Shown here: piece after piece, positions 12,243 through 24,725 of the stretch
Layout of the letters: every line of letters begins with the position of its first letter
Numbering within the stretch: the stretch's first letter is position 1
NCBI GenBank assembly: GCA_032629725.1
Contig: JAFEVB010000004.1
Coordinates: 1,798,001-1,862,000, forward strand
Reading direction: 5' to 3'
Length of the DNA: 64,000 bases
Source of the DNA: Gremmenia infestans
Taxonomy: Eukaryota > Ascomycota > Leotiomycetes > Helotiales > Hamatocanthoscyphaceae
Position numbers and translations under genes: made by a program
Notes under the pieces: model-generated
Seen by the model: the letters and a program-made list of their open reading frames with translations, nothing else
What the model was told of the DNA's origin: nothing
Databases searched by the model: none

Positions 12243-13599
12243 AATAAAGCGACAGCAACATCCGTTTTGCGAAAAAACGGATGCAATGCCAACCTTAATG
12301 GGGGCGTTGGAGATGACTGCAGTAATTATTTTGATGGAAAGTGGTGTTGTTGGCCTGGTGCAATTGATTTCTCGTCCACACTGTGGTCTCTCCTCTCACG
12401 ATCTCCGGGTCCGGGTGCTGCTTCTTCGCTTTGACGCAGAACACTTCGGTAAACTGATCTAGTCTAATTTAGGTCGTCATGACTATATGGACGACGAACA
12501 TAAGGCACTGGGCAAAGGGGGGCTGCTTTACGGGTGAATTATCTACATTATAGCATTACATATTCACTCTGCTATGGTTTGAGAGAGAGTGTGTGGAATG
12601 CACACGAATATTGAGAGCGGTGGTTTCACTGTTTGGTCGGATGGATTGTCGAATGCGGAAAAGTCATGCTACGTAACACAAACCGAATGCCACTAGTGAC
12701 ATGATCTTCCTTCCCCATCCTTTTCTGTCTTTGGATATGAGAATATATATCTTCATCGACATGAATTATCAATCAAGCTGCTTAGGTATTCACAACAAAG
12801 CTGTTTGCGTTGCCCTTATTTACAGTTTACATATATGCATCCATTTTTCAATTTCTGCCTGGTCAGTCCCCCATATGTACACGTACGTTTTATCCAATCA
12901 AAGGAACAGAGGCGTCACAGTCCTTATATATTTGCATATGCATATACTCAAGGCAGAAAGATCTTGCTTTTTGTAGAATTTACCCAATGACTAGTCATTC
13001 GTCTCTATATGATCCTAGGTTGTTTATCGCGCTCTTTTATTACTTACTACCCTACCAACTTACCCCTTAATCTATATTGTATTGGAATTTGGGCCGAGGT
13101 GGTCCCGAAAAACACTACCCACTTGGCGCCTTGGCATGGCCCGTGAGCCAGTTAAAAGTCGTTACGGGGTTTTTAGTTGCAACTATCCCTTTTTGCAGAC
13201 GCATTTTAGCTAGCGATAGACGTCTCTGCATCGGTTGAGCCGCAAGCATACTGTACGGACTGTAGCAAGTATCTTGCAGAATCTCTCTTTAGTCGGAATC
13301 GGATTGGGGCTCTTTTTCGGACCTGTTCTGCCTATCGCGTACACCCCCTTTATCCGTTTTGATACGCGTTAGCTAACACGCCTAGGATCGTGGCCGCAAT
13401 AGTCGCGCTGCAGCCTGTAATAGTCGCCAGCGGGCACCCTTAGGAGAGCTTGATCCAAATATATAGTCTATAGAATGTCCGCGGCCTTAAAAACGTGCCC
13501 GTACGATCTGTACTACCGCCCGCAATATCGAGTCTATATAAGGGGAGGAGGGAGGGCGTATAGAGGAGCGTGATAGGGCTATTATAGAGGCTCCGCCAG
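12243..13599. other. Intergenic region between Eaf1 and the Helitron relic
   Basis: Begins with the presumed Eaf1 promoter, then AT-rich DNA to about 13080 with no convincing frame. From about 13090 the composition changes to GC-richer text full of CTA/TAG and poor in CA/TG, which may be the left part of the decayed Helitron; I could not fix a 5' boundary. Confidence 0.45.
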
Positions 13600-14330
13600 T
13601 TATTAACGCGCCTGTTAATAGCCCGCCAGGGTTCCTTTCACAGTTCCAGGGTATTACGGTCCATGACCTAGGTAGGATAGGGAGTAAGTGTGAGTTCTAT
13701 CGCGCCCGCCATTTTATGCAAGAGCTCCTTTCTAGCTCTACCCTTTTTAAGGTTTGCTGCAAGAAAGGAGACGTGGATCTTAAGCCCTTACGGACGCCTC
13801 CGCTCTTTCTACGGACGCTCCTAGAAGGTTAGGATGCAATGGGCCGTGCCTTTCGGCGGAATATTCGCGGGTATAATAACGCCTTAGCTTTTACCTCTAT
13901 AAGCTATAATAAGGACACCTGCACGGATCTGGCTACAGGTATCCAATGCTTTAAGATTCACGGCGAGCTGTTTCACTACTAGGGCCCTCTACGGGCCGGC
14001 CCGTAGCAGCAGTTGATTAAGACATGCTACGGACCGTAAATGTCCGCAAGCGGGTTGTGGGAAAGGGGATATACTTACATTGTTTAATTACGGTTGCGGT
14101 AAAAAGAAAAAAAGAAAAGAGGAAGCATAGAAGGAAAAATTTAAAAGATATACTTACCTGCCATAATACTAAGCGATCTATGTGAATCTATTACGGACAA
14201 TAGGATATAGTTTCTATTCACTTTAAAAAACAATACTCTGAAGCAAAAACGGACCGTTACACGTGATTTGCGGCTCCGCGCTATAATCCCGGTCGCTTAC
14301 TGTTAAGCGCAGCGAATAACTGGCCCCTAG
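13600..14330 (+). mobile_element. Degenerate Helitron (helicase-like N-terminal domain relic and candidate 3' end)
   Basis: Read in one plus-strand frame from about 13690, the translation matches the Helitron 'helicase-like domain' order: a Cys-containing CEFYRARHFMQELL segment, SSSTLFKVCCKKGDVDL, LRTPPLFLRTLLEG, then FRRNIRGYNNALAFTSI and FKIHGELFHY. In-frame TAG codons stand where the family has Gln (after LLEG near 13830 and after LFHY near 13981), as CpA-to-TpA mutation would make. Near 14294-14309 is a perfect 6-bp-stem hairpin (CGCTTA / TAAGCG, 4-nt loop), followed 17 nt later by CTAG at 14327-14330 and then T; a 3' hairpin before CTRR with a following T is the Helitron 3' signature. 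No intact replication-initiator or full helicase remains. The 5' edge is not determined; it may lie near 13090. Confidence 0.68.
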
Positions 14331-14839
14331 TTCAAATGTACCGTATTTCTACTAGTATTATGCCCCAGCTTGAGGTTTCCTACAGACTTGACTATAATAT
14401 CCCGCAAAACTGAGTTGAATTTGTTGAATTTGTTTTCCAGTCTCGAGAACCTCTTCTACATACCTATTTGAGTACCTGGATAGGGTACCTGAATAGGTAC
14501 CTAGCCATCAGGTAGCATGATCACGTGCCATAAAAACTCTGCTTTAAGCACGACTCCATGCAGAGTACCGACCGGACTTGCTCCATTCATGTAAAGACTC
14601 TGCCTCATGCCATTTTACGATACCGGCCCCTGAAACGTTGCCTTCGATTGAAGACCATCCGGCTAGGGAAATAGATCACGTGTACACCCAGACAAGTCTG
14701 AAAGGGCCAAATCTATACAAATTGGGAAGCTGTCACGTCATAAATGAATAGTTTTTATGTTATAGAGTCCCAACGTCTTTCACTTTTAAGAACATCCGTC
14801 GCCATGTACCTGTTCCTTCTCATTCTAGTGAACTTTCCG
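14331..14839. other. Spacer with repeated GGTACCT-like sites and CACGTG
   Basis: Three near copies of a GTACCTR word cluster within 14470-14505, and CACGTG occurs at about 14523 and 14678. This is 3' flank of the minus-strand gene that follows, so the sites have no obvious gene to regulate. No coding frame. Confidence 0.35.
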
Positions 14840-16986
14840 CTATTCTGGGAAGCGGCGTTTGCTGGGCAAAATCCTTGAAACCCTCCGTTCAGCAGGTACG
14901 GAAGGGACATTGAAGATTTCCACCTCCGCACGCGAACACACTCTCCATTCTCTTCCTGGCAACCTGAACTTGATCCCCATCATTGTTGTCGCCAGTATTG
15001 TCTGTCCCTCACAATCGCGAGTATCCTGCTCTCGATTTGCCCACTTGTGGAAATGAGGGTCGAAAATGTCACCCATGATCGGTTTAATTTCGGAAAACTC
15101 GCCTCTTGCAGCTGTCGAGATGTTCCCATTAAGATCCGCTGCTATGCTGGCAATACCTTTGTGGAGTCCGTCGAAGACCGAATCGGCACCCACCAGAGGC
15201 AGCATCAGGCAGTTCAACTGCTTGACAAAGGATAGATGCCGGTCAAACGATCGCTCCCCGAATTCTTTGGGTGAGGGATCTCCTCTGGCTGTTCGGATCC
15301 GGATATCCTGAGCGATTGACTCTATCAAATCTGGTTGCAGTCCAGCTTCGAAGATATTAGCAAGTACAATTCGCAGGTCGTATTCCATTACTCACTGTCT
15401 TGCAGACTCTCACGAAGCAAAATATCGTCATTGAAAGGTGAACCACTGTGGAAAACGACGTCGCTAAGAACCGAAACAAGGACCGCGCGGATCCAAATCG
15501 AGTTGCGGTATTCATGGAGCTGGGAGTTCTCAACCTTTTCGTTGATGGTAACACCCTCTGGAACATCCAATAAGTATCGCAACAAGGGAACTATAGGCTT
15601 CTTTGGTCCCGCTGCTGGATCCAACATCTCGTCCCGGACGCAAGAGTTGTCCCAAATGGGGGTCCGCGCATTGGGCAATATAGACTTCTTAGTCGCTGTA
15701 GCGATGTAACTCGTCAACTGTCCCGACATCTGCCTCAGGGAACCACGAAGTACATCATCCTGGAGTTGCTCGTTTCCAAACTTTGGCAGTCTGGTTATGG
15801 AGCCATGGACGACTAATCGGCGTATTAGCATAGTAAAAGCTGGATCTTGGCAGCTGTCTCAGAAGCTTGCATATACGCTTCTACGAGCCCCTTAGCTCCC
15901 ATAGGGGAAAACAGCTTCTTGTACGAGAATAAGCTCACCTGGGCCCAGATAGCCGCTCACCATCTTCGCTTTATGCGCACACTCTGGGCATAGCCAGAAT
16001 TTAACTGTTCTCTGTTCATCCCGCGCATTACTCAATTGAATGCCGCAGTATTTATTGAGGTACTCCGCGTCGAATTGCTTCTTCGCGCAGGCTTCGTCAC
16101 TGCAGATAATCGTTTCGGGCCGTGCGTTCGAGGAAATCGGCTCGGCCTGTGATCCGGGCGCAACGGCGCCATTTGATATACCCGGTGCCGAATTAGGAGT
16201 ACGAGATGCATCAAGTGAACTGCGAGATTTGACGCCATCAAGGGTTCCAAGCCGGGAAGACTGCTGATGGGCATTGTTGATATTAGCCGACTCTGGATCG
16301 ATCCCTGTGGCTACGAGTAAGGCCTCTACTTCTGTTTGTCGTGGCTTGTATGACCTCTTCAGAGAGTTGCTTCTGTGCATCTGCGGCTCTCTGGAAAGAT
16401 TGTCAGGGTTTTGCTGATTCTCAGGTAATTGCTGATGTTGATCGTCCATGGTGCTTGGAAAATCTGACCGCTGGCACTGTTGAGCAGCAGCCATGTTCTG
16501 CACCTCCTCAATCATTACCCTCAATCGTCCCCAGCCAGGCCTCAAACGACCCGTTTGTTCGAATGCCTCTGGGAGAGCGTCGAAGCGTTCACCTACGGCT
16601 ACTGCAAGTGCTACACTGACGATCTCCTCTCTGGTGGGCTTTCTAGATTGAGGCGACCGCTTTTGTATCAAATTTCTGCTCTTGGAGCTCTTGATATTTT
16701 CGGACTGCGGTGGGTTGATTGGCGTTGTAGGTGACTTCCCATGCTCTTGAAGCGCACTTTGACCTGAGTCCTGCGCTTGAGCTTGAGCTTGAGCTTGAGT
16801 TCTGTCCATGCCGACGAAATCAACCTCGTTTTCTCTGGCGATTGATGTTGGATTTTTGGGGTTGTCTGTGAATTTACTGCCAAATGGGATCATTGATCCT
16901 TTATGTGGAATTGCGACCATAAGGTTCGGATTTTTCATGGCGACGAAGTTACCATCCGCCTGGACATAGCTAAAACGTCGAGCCAT
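14840..16986 (-). CDS. Unknown protein with a Cys-rich (possible zinc-binding) central segment
   Basis: I model one gene of three exons, 16986-15939, 15839-15396 and 15345-14840 (introns 15938-15840 and 15395-15346), giving about 665 residues in phase. The first intron uses a strong GTGAGC donor; without it there would be two frames (364 and about 313 residues) only 60 nt apart on the same strand, which leaves no room for a promoter. The protein starts MARRFSYVQADGNFVAMKNP, has a short (QA)n run, disordered Ser/Pro/Gln text, a conserved-looking segment TREEIVSVALAVAVGERFDALPEAF (residues about 118-142, quoted as family-like only by its helical pattern), and Cys residues in CSDEAC and CPEC that could bind metal. 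The C-terminal half is helical and unrecognised. The two-gene alternative remains possible. Confidence 0.6.
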
Positions 16987-17549
16987 TGTTTGTATGGTTT
17001 GCCTTTCTGCTTAGATTCTGGTCTTCCTCTATTTATCGGTGAAACTTTTCATGGGGTGTGAGAATGGAAGTTACTTTACAGGGCTCAGCTGCACCAGCGT
17101 TACAAGGTGTGTTTGTTTGTGTAACCGCCACCCCCGCTTCTAATCCATGAGTGTAGTCTGAACTAGTAGTACTTGTCATATATCTGCGAATCGGGTTACT
17201 TTGCCTTATCCGCAATGTCCCTGTCAATGCAGGGTCATTGGCGCAAAGCTTTTTTTGTCAAAGCCAGCCTTGCTCAACAATATATCCCTAGGTTTTATTC
17301 CTTTTTTTTTGTTTGGGGGCTTGAAAATGCGGGCAGATGAGTGGTAATGACCTGCTGCTTCCCGTTTACATGAGACAGCTACGGCAGCTTCTGCAGCCTT
17401 TCATCGGTGAGCAGATAAGGACGTGCTAACCCCCGGTTGTAAGCTTGGTTAGTTGACAGATCAGTTGTGGACTTTCATGTCAACCAGACTTCAAGTAGTC
17501 TCCGAAATCCTCTGCAGACTGCGAACTGCATGTTATTGAAGTTAACATT
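16987..17549. other. Divergent promoter region
   Basis: 563-nt spacer between a minus-strand unknown gene and the plus-strand Hsp70-like gene, so it should hold both promoters. A T-run lies near 17300-17312. No other feature seen. Confidence 0.45.
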
Positions 17550-20500
17550 ATGTCATCTCAACGAGGCACAGCGAGACGCGGCGGCAAAGGTAGGTAACAA
17601 CTCATCTCACAAAGTTGTGAAACAACAGCTAATAAAATGGAAGGCGCTTACCAAAAATCGAACTCGCGGCGCACGAAGACTTCTCCTGCAGAACCGAAAG
17701 TCCAAGCCCATGATCAGCCGCCAGGGAATGTCGTGAGAGGCAGATTGATAGTTGGTATTGACCTCGGGACGACTCGTGACTGCGTTGCGAGCGCAGAAGT
17801 CCTTGGTCCAGGGTCTACATTCGAAGTCACCATGAATAACTTCTCTGCGGACTCCTACACCAAATATCGTCCATTTGCTCCAACATCGCTGTACTATCAT
17901 AAAGAGCTGCACTTGCCATTAACCGGGGCAAATGTCAAACACATACTAAAGTCTTCGTCCTCCAAAAGAGACTTTGATTCTGATCGATTGTATCGACTTG
18001 TAAGATCCCTAGTATTCTACTCCTTCTTCATTCAATCCACAAAAAATCTGTGGTCTAGAATGCTAACTTCCCGGAAGTGGAAAATCATGTTTCATTCCCA
18101 CCAGAATGATGAGGCGATCAAGGAAGTTCAGATCAATATTCAACGGCAGCTCGATGCTATGGGAAAATCATCATATGATCTCCTCCATGACTGTAAGGGT
18201 CGGGATATTTCCTAGTAACTCCCGGGACATTCACCTGCTGCGACGTCATCCTATCGCTTTAGAGCTTCGGGCGCGTGAACGTTGGTTAGGGGACAGATTC
18301 TCTAGCAACTCTCACATCCGAGCGACGCTGCTAACTTGTCATAATCTCGTAGGGGTTGAAGTCAAGTATGAGGAGATTTTTCAAGGCTTGCAACGATTCT
18401 ACGATCGTTTCGATAGGCTTGACATTGAGATCGTTGTCGCCGTACCGCCGGGACGTTCCACAATTACACACGAGAATGTACGCAACGCCTTCGTTCAGGG
18501 GAGAATAAAGTCAAATGCTGTATCACTGGCATCAGAGCCAGCTTCTATGTTCTGTTCTTGGGTCTACGAAAGTACGAGAAGACAAGATTGGAAGGTAAGA
18601 TTCTAGATCGGTCCAGCATTTTCAGATCCGGAAGGAAGGAACTAAGTCGACATACAAGGTTGGTCAAGTATATCTAGTTGCAGATGGAGGTGGAGGCACA
18701 TGCGTGAGTTTTCTTCCCAAAACGATAACAAGGTCTGACGAGATACTAGTGTTTCGTGCGATTTCGTCTTGATAGACTAGATCCTCTCGGATTTACGCAG
18801 GAATACGCAAGCGAGAGTAAGCATCCCAGAATATTTATGGAGAACTCTCTAATTTATTTCTTTGGAGGTATTATTTGCGGCGCTGAAACTATATCTGACG
18901 CATTTGTGAGACTTGCTGCCTTGAAACTACCACCTGATTGCTCCGACCTCGACTGGCGGCTAGAAAAGATGAGGCGCACGTTTGATCGGAACACCAAGAA
19001 CTCTTTCGGTAGATTGGGGAACATGGGCTGTGATATTGAGACTGAATTTGGTCTCGTTGGATTTTCTTAGTGAGTTCGGCATTAACTGCTGAAGTCACTA
19101 TCCACTGACGCAGTGCAGCCAAGAAATTGCAACCTGCTTTGAACCATGTGTTACGAAGCTCCTTGGAGGAACCACGCGACAAATGATTAAAGGACCTGTC
19201 AATGTAAAGTGCCCTCTCTGGTCTTGCAGTTCTATATACTGACTAGCAAATATAGGCCATTGTCCTTGGTGGTGGGCTCTTTGAGAACCAGTATGTGCGC
19301 ACTATTGTAGAAAAGACGTTCCCCTCCGTGAAGATTCTCATGCCCACACCTGAGTAGGCTACATCTATTTGAAACTCAAAACTTGCAGACCAGCTAATTT
19401 AGAATGTAGTAAGGCGCATGTCGCCAAAGGAGCCGTCAGGGATCGCGCTCTAGGTAATTTCATAAGTAGCTGTTCATTTACGCGGTGCAAAGCTGTGGGC
19501 ACTTATATTGAAGTAACCAAAGAACTTAAAAAACTCCCCTTCATGAAGAACGTTATCACCTGTCCTGGCCAGGACGGAAAGAAATATATCTACGTCGCAG
19601 AGTTCATTGCCAAGCAGGTGAGTCACTACCCTTTTATCTAATGTTAAAATGCATGATTTATCGTAATATAGGGTGATAGCGGGGAACGCTTGATGGGAAA
19701 GACATCGTCTGAAAAGCTCCCTTTAGACGCCAGGGTGAGACAACTCTCCGGGGAAAAGCCAAATCTTGCCTTCAAGGAAACGATCATGACCTTCAATTAT
19801 AATGCCTCCCCTAATGAGAAATGGCTGGCTTATTGTAGCGATGGTACGTGGGTTAACATGAACGGCCTCCTAGGTAAGTTAAATTTCATAGGTGAGAGAT
19901 TAATTTCTCACTACTGACAATAACAAGTCTCACCACCAGAGCAATCGGACACCCTCACTTGGAACATCGAAAAGGATGGGGGCTTCGAAGGTGGCATTTC
20001 GGACCTAGATCTCGAAGGACCGAAGAAGAAGCAGTTCAGAGTGTTGAGGTATACCTTCCAAATGAAATTCACGGAACTTGAGACAAAGTACTGGATCTGC
20101 GTCTGGTCTTCGGCTAAAATGAAAGCGAGGACTGGGAAGGCTGAGGCTTTTAGGTCATATCCTAAGACCTGTGAGGCACTCTTCACACCGCAAGAGATTT
20201 CCAAAAGCCTTGCGGAGAGTTTTAAGCTCGATGACGAAGAGGAGGATGTTCCAGAACCGAGTCCGCAGCATAGTGCTTCATCGCATATAATTCCACGGCC
20301 GTCGCTAAAAGTCCCACCAGGAAGCTCGAGCTCGCAGGCGAAACGTGAACGCCGAAAAGATGCTGAAGATTTACAGATACCTGTTAGTACTTCCAAAGCC
20401 GATTCACGATACGCCGAGCCCAGGCCTCCTCCACTTGGTACACCTCAGAGGGAACATTCCCATGGTCTCGACGGTCGGGTTGATGATAATACTAGATCAG

Positions 20501-20595
20501 GCAGTGTGAGATCTGGAAAGAGGCGGATACTTTCTTGGGAGCCAAACGGTCCGATGCCAGAGAGCACAGTACCAATACCCTACATACCTAGGTAG
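17550..20595 (+). CDS. Hsp70-like ATPase-domain protein, 12 exons
   Basis: Exons 17550-17589, 17644-17999, 18078-18192, 18290-18594, 18659-18703, 18750-18816, 18868-19069, 19119-19203, 19256-19353, 19389-19617, 19672-19843, 19940-20595; every junction is GT..AG and all phases close to about 789 residues. It belongs to the large fungal group of divergent Hsp70-type proteins with an actin-like ATPase fold. Visible landmarks: the phosphate-1 motif VGIDLGTT, IVVAVPPG, phosphate-2 YLVADGGGGTC, the adenosine-loop motif IVLGGGLFENQYV, then PAN..VAKGAV. The usual Hsp70 substrate-binding domain and EEVD tail are absent; the C-terminal ~300 residues are unlike chaperones and end in a Ser/Pro/Arg-rich disordered tail. 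One intron (19354-19388) is only 35 nt. Such genes often sit in incompatibility or stress contexts, but no function can be assigned. Confidence 0.78.
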
Positions 20596-21568
20596 CCTAA
20601 AAGAGACTCGTCTGGTGGCTACAATCATTCGAAAGCACAAAAAGCATGTATATTCGGCTGGTTTAGTTTAGAGACGATGGATGATATTCGAGATATATGT
20701 AAATGGGAATTCAAATACTACGGAGTAAGGGGAGCGTGAGACTTGTGACGAATTTCTTTTCATCTACATCCTGGTGACATTCGACGGTGGCAGCGCTCAT
20801 AGGAGAACTTTTTAAGGGTTGGAGAGATTCGTTGCGACCTTAAGATTCGCTTACAGTAATAACCCAGAGCCAAGGCGCTTCTTCTTGTAACAAGTCATCC
20901 TTCTCGACCTCGCACTCACGACTACCACGAATTCGAAATGGCAGTCCGCCGAGCTGCACCAGTAAGCGCCATACGTTATAGTGGACGAAGAAGAAGGATC
21001 GGCATATGAATTAGCTGTGACGTGGGTTTACGGGGCGTGATAAGATGCGTTGAAGACTTGAAGGCGTGGACACTATGAGGTTGTTCCTTAGAGAACCCCT
21101 GACAGGCAGAACTACTCTACCCTATATTTTCCCTTTTTCTAGTCATTGTACATTTGGCATTTGATGCTTCTGTGGTAAGTTGTTGGTGTTGAGCTTTAAC
21201 ATTGGGTAATGCTTAGTAATATGCTCTATGCGTGACTTTTAGACGGGTGACATTATTTGGATTACATGTCCAGCAGTTCAGTCCAATTATAGGAAGCGTT
21301 CCCTTTGTATTGGTATATGAAGCGCGATCCTAGGTAATTCTAGAAGGGTCGTACTCTTGCGAATCACAGAATACCTCAAATACAGTATTTAAAGACTTTT
21401 AGAACATTAGAGACATATTTGCACTTATGTGGCTATTTTGATCGTTGATTCCCTTTCAAAAGACACTTCATTTGCTATAGTGTGCTCTCACAAGGCGAAC
21501 ACCCTCCACAACACTCGATAGCCCCTCCACAAACAACCAAGTCACGCCACCTCATTCAATGAGTGGTT
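20596..21568. other. Intergenic region, convergent gene ends
   Basis: About 970 nt between the ends of two convergent genes. It holds a perfect TACGGAGTA at 20719 and, near 20938, a short ATG frame with a plausible GTAAGC donor that I could not extend into a gene. Otherwise nothing seen. Confidence 0.4.
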
Positions 21569-23145
21569 CTAATTCGGGTCAGGTCCTGGACCTTCTCCTA
21601 CTCCACCTCCCTCACCCCCTCCGCCCTTCTTCTTCCTCCACTTCCCCCTCCCCCTGTTCCTCTTCCTCTTCCTCTTCCCCTTCTTTCCCTCTCCGGTTTG
21701 AGGCTGATCACCACTAGCAGGCGGCTCTTCGCTGCGTGCCGGGCTTTGGCTTCTTCGGTCTCTGGATCTGCTGCGGCGTCTACGCTCAAGTGTGGATGGT
21801 CTCTGAGACTCCCAATCACGCGATTGGTTGCGATTACCAGAGTGATAATTCGGGCCGCTTCGGCCTCCATCGGGACTCCATCGACGCTCTCGATTAACTG
21901 GCGGCTCCTGTGTGGTTGACTGACCTTTTGAACGATTACCAGATTGATAATTCGGGCCGCTTCGGCCTCCATCATGAGTCTGTCGGCGCTCTCGAACGGG
22001 TGGTAATGGCGGCCCCCATGGGCGTAGCGAATTTCCATACTCGAACCCTCTATCTGCTGCATCGATCTTCCGAACAGCGTCGAGAAGTTCCTCAATAGCT
22101 GAAAGTGGCCCACTATCTCTATTCCCTCCAAAGCGTTCACTTCGACCATATCCTCTCGAGTAACTATCATCCCTAGAACGATAGTTATCTCGACGAGAGT
22201 AGTTCCAGTCGTCTTTAGATGGACGGTCATCCCTATGATGATAGTCATCTTGACGAGAGAAACTGCCTTCGTATCTCGATGGATAATCGTTCCTGGAACG
22301 ATGATCATCTTGATAAGAGTAGCCGCCTTCGCGATTGTCCTTCTGTATGGATACGGTCTTCTTGGGAGCTGGGACAACTGGAGGTTCCACTATGGATTCC
22401 TGCTTCATCGTTCCCTTACCCGGTTGCGCCTCCTTGGTATTGGTTGGGACAGCAACAGATATCGCTTCGAAGTCTACTACCATCTTTTCCTCTACCGGTG
22501 TCGTCTCCCTCTTGAGGTTCGGGATAGCATCAGATTCCGCATCAGAGTCTGATACCACCTTCACCTCAGCGTTCTTTGTGCCAGAGGAGACAGCAGCAGA
22601 TTCCAACCCGGATTCTACCACCACCTTCCCCTTGCCCTTTCCCTTATTCGTGCCAGAGGAGACAGCAGCAGATTCCGACGCGGAGTCTACCACCAACTTC
22701 CCCTCTTCCTGTTCGATATCACGGGTCAGCTTGATGCTACCATCAGCCGTCCACGTGAATAATCGTGTGCCAGGTGCCAAAAGAGCTAGGCGTGCTTCCT
22801 CCGCTTCCATGGCATCGTCTATGGCGCGAAATCTGTCTTCTATCATTCGCGGGCAGCCCCTGGGAAATGGTCGTTCCCCTACTATATGTTAGAACACGTA
22901 AGTATATATTAGTCGGTTGACTTACAGAAGGTGAAGAAAGTCCCCGCCTCGGCATACCACTGTTGATAGTACCGCTGACGGGGATACAACCTCTGCGCGA
23001 TCTCGAGATTTCGCTGATACTCGGCATCAAACACCGCCGCAGTGATCGGATTCTCATTCGTAGGGTTCATTGCCTGACGGCGCAGCTCAACGCGGTTCTC
23101 ATGGTACCACCAAAATGGTGGTTTCCATGGCAGTGGATGTGCCAT
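21569..23145 (-). CDS. Low-complexity RS/RD- and Lys/Gly-rich protein, unknown
   Basis: Two exons, 23145-22926 and 22881-21569, with a 44-nt intron (22925-22882), give about 510 residues. The N-terminal 90 residues look folded and aromatic-rich (start MAHPLPWKPPFWWYHENR). The rest is repetitive: two copies of an ESAAVSSGT block about 30 residues apart, then a long Arg/Asp/Ser/Tyr-rich stretch (YRSRDDSYSRG type), two copies of DGGRSGPNY-SGNR, an RRRSRSRDRRSQSP segment and a very basic Lys/Gly tail before the final Gly/Glu/Pro run. RS and RGG-like stretches are common in RNA-binding or nuclear proteins, but there is no RRM, zinc finger or other domain to support a role. The real residue count depends on the short intron. 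Confidence 0.65.
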
Positions 23146-24127
23146 CTTGCTGTATTCGCTGTGTTGTCGGCGTCGAAGGAAGGGAAGGGAAACAGATCGA
23201 TATATTTTAAATTTGATATATCAATATAGGTGCGCTAAGCGCTTCGCTTGAGATTTGTGCTGTTCTCACCGTTGATGAGGTTATCGTGCAGAGTTCACCG
23301 CTTTCGAGAGCAACAAGGAGAGTTGATTGATCACAACTTGAATCATCATCCCTCCGCCGACTATTTACTTTATAAACTTAATTAGTATAGAAACCTGATA
23401 GTCTAGAATTACACCATATGTAGCCTTCAGATTAAAAACTTTCCTCTTTTGCATACCAAACCCCGGCCGCTAACAAGCTGATGCATCTCCGCCAATGTTG
23501 AGAGGCTGCACGGCCAGGCTTGTCAATTACTTCTTCTAGGTGTTTTTCTTTGGTTCTAATTTTTATCACTTAGTGATCTCAAGATTCAGCAAATATAATC
23601 TCTAGTCACACTTAGAACAGTGAACTAAAAATATTGATGACCTTGCGAGGATTTTGTTCTGAACAGCCGGGTAAAGGAGAGCTCAATTCACTGGTCTGCT
23701 TTGAGATGAAGCATTTCCATCTGTAAGGAAGGTTTAGACATTCCCAGCTAAAAGTACTTGGTTGCATTTGACAGGATTTCTCTAGCTTGATTTAACGTGA
23801 ACGGTACTCCCGGGATTCCACTACCTAGGTAAGCTACCGATTATTAGTCGAATCCTCCCCCACAATAATATAAATCTGAGAAGATCTACAAACGAAGGAT
23901 TTAGGTGTACCGTGAAGCCGCTTTTTATCCATCAAAACATGGTACTAACGGTACCAGCACGGTGCACACGGCGAATACTTCCTGATTAGGTAAGAAACTA
24001 TATCCTTCTAAATTTAGGTCAAAAAATATGGGGAAATTCAATTGTGTAATGCGGGGTCAGACTTAGATACTTATCTGGCTCAGCTCCTACCATATGCAAC
24101 TTTGTTTCTCCACTTTCTTTACGAGTA

Positions 24128-24162
24128 ATGCCGCGGACATGCCGCGGACATGCCGCGTGGCG
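24128..24162. repeat. Short direct repeat, ATGCCGCGGAC three copies
   Basis: Two perfect 11-nt copies and a third that diverges at its end (ATGCCGCGTGG) lie head to tail in an otherwise AT-rich spacer. SacII-like CCGCGG palindromes recur because of the repeat. Function unknown. Confidence 0.8.
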
Positions 24163-24711
24163 GAATTTTAGTTATAAATTACACTGCCAAGGGTCAAATT
24201 TGGCTTTCCTCTGCCCGATCAAAGTGGTTTTTCTACGTCTTTATTCAATGAAGAAGATGTTTGCTCTTCAAAGCTAGTAATCGAAACTCAACTCCTATAG
24301 TGAGTGTATTACGGGCTATTTAGAATCACAACGCAAATCATACACGCCGGAAGTTCCGGCTCCGCTAAATTTACATGCCACTAGGACTAGCCTTGGAGTA
24401 TTAATACTTTTTTAATCTTTGATTGGAGATCATTAATGCTTGAGGCAGATTTAATTTAATTCCCGATCTAAGGATCCTTAGTAGACAGGTACTCTATGCA
24501 ATCCTTCGCCTTGTTTGTCTAGTAGTTGAGGACGCACGCTTGTCCAAAACACGCAAGATATTCGAAGCTTCGTAGTATATTCCTCGAAAGTTTTGCGTAA
24601 GATGATATTTATATCCCAAACCCATAAATTCCCAAATCTAATCAGGATCAACATTACGAGTGATGATCATCAACTTTGAAGCAATAATCAAATCCAAATC
24701 TTGTACTCGAG

Positions 24712-24725
24712 TATATATATAAAAG
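24712..24725 (+). promoter_or_regulatory. TATA box upstream of the small secreted protein gene
   Basis: TATATATATAAAAG lies about 105 nt before the ATG at 24830 and is followed by a pyrimidine- and CAA-rich leader, as expected for an inducible fungal promoter. Assignment rests on position and sequence only. Confidence 0.55.

Noticed and set aside
20938..21010. Short ATG frame MAVRRAAP with a GTAAGC donor
   Set aside because: Pyrimidine-rich leader looks gene-like, but no downstream exon with recognisable protein could be joined; read through it ends after 23 codons.
22335..22892. 185-codon plus-strand frame with Ser/Thr repeats
   Set aside because: Antisense to the repetitive RS/RD-rich gene; repeats are inherited from the coding strand.
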